Below are positions 61,475-64,000 of a DNA stretch of 64,000 bases, piece after piece; the stretch's first letter is position 1, and every line of letters begins with the position of its first letter. The stretch covers positions 16,043-80,042 of the forward strand of contig CAYWTB010000014.1 of the NCBI GenBank assembly GCA_964461135.1, written 5' to 3'. The stretch comes from RQOF01 sp964461135. GTDB taxonomy: Bacteria > Calditrichota > Calditrichia > RBG-13-44-9. Below the pieces are notes generated by a model. That model worked only from the letters and a program-made list of their open reading frames with translations. It did no database searches and was not told where the DNA came from. The position numbers and the translations under genes are program-made.

Positions 61475-63817
61475 TTACTTGAGATAAGAGAGTTTTTTAA
61501 TGGCCCTGATATGACCCCCGTATTTTAATATTGCCAGAAATACCCCCGAACTCAGATTTTTTACCGTCCATGATACGGTTTGTCTACCCGCTCTCCCCAC
61601 TTCCATAACCCTTTTGTCCACCAGTTGCCCGGCAATGTTGTAGAACAATATTTCCCATTTACCCGCCAGGTCCGGATTGAAAACCAGCTTTGTGCTGCTG
61701 TTGAAAGGATTGGGATAAACGTCCAGGTGCAAATCATGTGTATGAGGTACAGGTTGGGATGAAATGGGCGTTAGCATGAACTGAGCTGCCTGAAATAGCC
61801 GGATTCGTCCATATCCCCAGCTGTCATCGGGAAGGGTTCCGCTGATCTGGGTAATGTCCGCGCCGTGTTCAAGGGCATTGATAATCTCGTCGGGCCGGTT
61901 CTCTCCCAGCAGCTCTAGAAGCAAGGCCGCTCCTCCCGCCACGTGGGGCCCGGCGGAAGAGGTTCCGCCAAAAGCGGTAAAACCGGCATAGGAAAGAGAA
62001 CTGGAAGTAGTAGAATAGACGGTACTGCCGGGAGCCGCAATGTCTACCAACCGAAAGCCGTCAATGCGGGCGCCGCGACCGCTGAAATTATTCAATGGCT
62101 GGCTGCCCTGGCGTGGGTCATAAGCAGCCACTGAAAAAGCCAGGTCGGCTGTAGACGGCCAGGTAACCGTACCATCAATAACCGGATTTGTCCATTGGGT
62201 AAGGCCTATCCATTTGCTGTGGTCATCCCATTCATAGGCATGAAAGATTATATCCTGGGAATTCGAATTGGCTAAACTGAAGGTAAATGTTCCGGTGAGT
62301 CCGTTAATCCGCTTGATAATGAAGTCCATGCGGTTTGTTCCCCTGTAGGAGCGGCTTTGCTGGCTGTAAATCTGGTAATCCTCCGGTGTGAGAAATCGCC
62401 CGTCACCCGGGAGCATTAACCATTGGCCGGAGGGTAGCTGAAGCTGACAGGACAGAGCCGCACTGTCTCCTGACCACAGAAAGGTACCCCAGATTGTTTG
62501 TTGTCCCAGGGGAGTTACTACCTGCAATGGTGCCAGTGAACTGTCTCCGGCTGAAATTATTCCGGAGGTATGCATTCCGCCCGTGGCGAGATTTCCGGCC
62601 GGGACTACCTGCAGAATGCCCTCCCGGTGAAAATCTTCTATCATGGTTTCTAGGGCGGAGGATCCATCCATATACTGCCAGATCCATTCTCCGTCCTCAT
62701 AGAGGATGATGTCTGCGCCTTCGGCGGCAGCCCAGGGCGCCAGAAACTCCATGGTCTGAATGAAAGGTGGATCAGCGATATATACATTTACACCCATCAG
62801 CAATTCCGCGCCGGGTGCCACTCCTGCCATCTGGTGTACTCCGGCCACACCTCCCAGAAGTATACCGCTCACCGGTGTTCCATGTCCATAAGAGTCGCCT
62901 TCATTGGCAATCATATCCACACCGCGCTCCCTTATGATGCCATCAGATTGATATACTTTCTGAACTTTGCTGGTCTTCAGCATAACCAGCTTTTCGCCGG
63001 GATCCAGCAGATCATTATGATTGACATCTAATGTAATAAAGATTGGCTCTCCGTAGGCCGGATCGTTTTCGGTAAAGCCGTTCTGAAGTCCGTAATCCCG
63101 GCGCAGGTTCTGATTCTGATCGATATATATCCAGTCCAGAGACGGATTATATCCCGGGGGATTAGTAAGTGCCTGACTGGAATTAACCTGAATAAACTGA
63201 AGTATTTCATCGTTGCTGATTGACCCGGAATTATTCAGATCCACTCCGTCAATTCCGGGATCGAACTGGTCATTGGAATTTACATCAGTCCATGCCATAG
63301 TGTCGCCATCGGCGAAAAAGAACATAGGGTGGAACTGATTTATACCGGTATCAAGATCAGCTACCCGTATGTTTTTACCGGTTATGGGGGGTGAATTCAT
63401 CTGCCAGACCTGATCGGCCTCTATCTGAGTGCGGCTCAGCAACAGCGGATACTCATGGTGGGGCCGCCAGGTGGTCTCAATTTCCACTACATCCGGTACG
63501 GATTGAAGGGATTCCTGGTTTAGTGCAGACTTCTGCAGAAAACCGACCAGAACCCGGCGGGAACCTAATGGTTTTTTCCTGTAAAGCCTGGGACTGAAAC
63601 CGGCCCGTTCTAACATTTCGAGTTGAGTATTATCGAAAGCATGTGAAAATGTAATAGTCACCGGAATCTGTTCGAACTCCGGGAGATCAAAAAGACCGGT
63701 GGTTCCCTGAGAGGATGCATTTATCAGAAATTGCAGACGTGGCCCGATGGTGCTTTTTCCCAACAGCGGGAAACTAGTCAACACGCAGACAATGCTTACC
63801 AGTGTGGTTTTTTTCAT
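61475..63817 (-). CDS. Secreted S8 subtilisin-like protease with C-terminal FlgD-like sorting domain
   Basis: The 780-residue protein has a signal peptide (ending near PLLGKS), a propeptide-like region and a subtilase domain with the complete triad: Asp156 in VADLDTG, His312 in YGHGTPVSG and Ser620 in GGTSSAGPHVAGGAA, plus oxyanion Asn409 (VVPAGN). Between Asp and His an insertion of about 120 residues carries several DxNxND-type, Asp-rich loops (DVNSNDQFDPGIDGVDLNN; DVNHNDLLDPGE) resembling dockerin/EF-hand calcium sites. The C-terminus is a FlgD-like sorting domain with VYPNPFNSSTKLVF, ending IKKLSYLK. It is probably exported to the surface by a type IX-like route. The ATG is at 63817 with a weak ribosome binding site. 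Confidence 0.9.
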   Translation of the reverse strand: MKKTTLVSIVCVLTSFPLLGKSTIGPRLQFLINASSQGTTGLFDLPEFEQIPVTITFSHAFDNTQLEMLERAGFSPRLYRKKPLGSRRVLVGFLQKSALNQESLQSVPDVVEIETTWRPHHEYPLLLSRTQIEADQVWQMNSPPITGKNIRVADLDTGINQFHPMFFFADGDTMAWTDVNSNDQFDPGIDGVDLNNSGSISNDEILQFIQVNSSQALTNPPGYNPSLDWIYIDQNQNLRRDYGLQNGFTENDPAYGEPIFITLDVNHNDLLDPGEKLVMLKTSKVQKVYQSDGIIRERGVDMIANEGDSYGHGTPVSGILLGGVAGVHQMAGVAPGAELLMGVNVYIADPPFIQTMEFLAPWAAAEGADIILYEDGEWIWQYMDGSSALETMIEDFHREGILQVVPAGNLATGGMHTSGIISAGDSSLAPLQVVTPLGQQTIWGTFLWSGDSAALSCQLQLPSGQWLMLPGDGRFLTPEDYQIYSQQSRSYRGTNRMDFIIKRINGLTGTFTFSLANSNSQDIIFHAYEWDDHSKWIGLTQWTNPVIDGTVTWPSTADLAFSVAAYDPRQGSQPLNNFSGRGARIDGFRLVDIAAPGSTVYSTTSSSLSYAGFTAFGGTSSAGPHVAGGAALLLELLGENRPDEIINALEHGADITQISGTLPDDSWGYGRIRLFQAAQFMLTPISSQPVPHTHDLHLDVYPNPFNSSTKLVFNPDLAGKWEILFYNIAGQLVDKRVMEVGRAGRQTVSWTVKNLSSGVFLAILKYGGHIRAIKKLSYLK

Positions 63818-64000
63818 AACGGGATAATCTTCAATAGGGTTAAAATGGAAAATAATATGGGGAGTGCCCGCTTCAAATATATTTATTTGTTTTCTTTTTA
63901 GATGAGTTTATTTTTATCATAAATTATGTAATTATGGTTCATCATAAAAATGAGTACCTACAAAATTAGGTAAACGATTATGTTTTTCAACCGGCGAAAT
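63818..64000. other. Upstream region of the subtilase gene
   Basis: The last 183 bases are AT-rich and non-coding and would hold the leftward promoter of the subtilase gene. No repeat or gene start is visible before the window ends. Confidence 0.4.

Noticed and set aside
58730..64000. tRNA, rRNA or CRISPR features.
   Set aside because: No T-loop/CCA-type tRNA pattern, rRNA sequence or regularly spaced repeat was seen here or elsewhere in the window.

Overview
The window (about 45% GC by impression) looks like a chromosomal segment of a Gram-negative bacterium of the FCB superphylum, possibly a Calditrichota/KSB1/Marinimicrobia-like lineage. Signs of this are two secreted proteins with C-terminal PNPFN-type FlgD-like sorting domains, a TonB-dependent receptor with a carboxypeptidase-regulatory-like N-terminus, many lipoproteins, two tripartite RND pumps, Na+-NQR, and a 31-residue AURKAIP1/COX24 (mS38-like) protein. 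The phylum is an inference from gene content only. No rRNA, tRNA, CRISPR array, integrase or transposase gene was seen.

Layout. 1-1.25 kb: the 5' part of nqrA, running off the left edge. 1.9-8.4 kb (minus): TetR - TolC - membrane fusion protein - RND pump. 8.4-12 kb (minus): gcvP, and an RRM RNA-binding protein separated from it by two strong hairpins. 12.4-15.5 kb: an unidentified protein-like fragment and a large secreted beta-propeller gene broken by two stop codons and a frameshift. 15.9-20.4 kb: an SDR oxidoreductase, a DRG/Obg-like TGS GTPase, a small lipoprotein, a YdeI-family protein, and two copies of a MITE-like repeat. 20.4-23.3 kb (plus): a lipoprotein and TonB-dependent receptor pair. 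23.4-27.2 kb (minus): a KefG/KefB-like K+ efflux pair plus an MFS transporter. 27.7-35.7 kb (plus): a CDF transporter, a gene remnant, and a second TetR - TolC - MFP - RND operon in the same order as the first. 36.0-36.3 kb: a nested palindromic element.

36.4-49.6 kb is the metabolic core of the window: an iron-sulfur protein, GlgM-type glycosyltransferase, GlgE, a TreS-maltokinase fusion, TreZ, an internally deleted GH57 gene, and TreY, closed by a strong terminator. GlgM (ADP-glucose + Glc-1-P) and TreS/maltokinase (from trehalose) would both make maltose-1-phosphate. GlgE polymerises it into alpha-1,4-glucan, and TreY/TreZ release trehalose from glucan ends. Together these could form a two-way alpha-glucan/trehalose cycle. 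GlgB, GlgC and a debranching enzyme are not in the window.

49.6-64 kb: a c-type cytochrome, an M13 metallopeptidase, a lipocalin, a decayed CPBP protease, a TPR protein, a DksA-type zinc finger fused to a PP2C/SpoIIE phosphatase, TfoX-N and MOSC proteins, an HU-family protein overlapping a zinc-ribbon/TPR membrane protein, the COX24-like small protein, xseA-xseB, and a secreted subtilase.

The most notable points are the compact GlgM/GlgE/TreS-Mak/TreYZ cluster with an in-frame collapsed GH57 gene whose operon junctions are intact, the DksA-finger/PP2C fusion, two families of palindromic non-coding elements, and several decayed genes that an ORF caller would report as separate small genes or miss.
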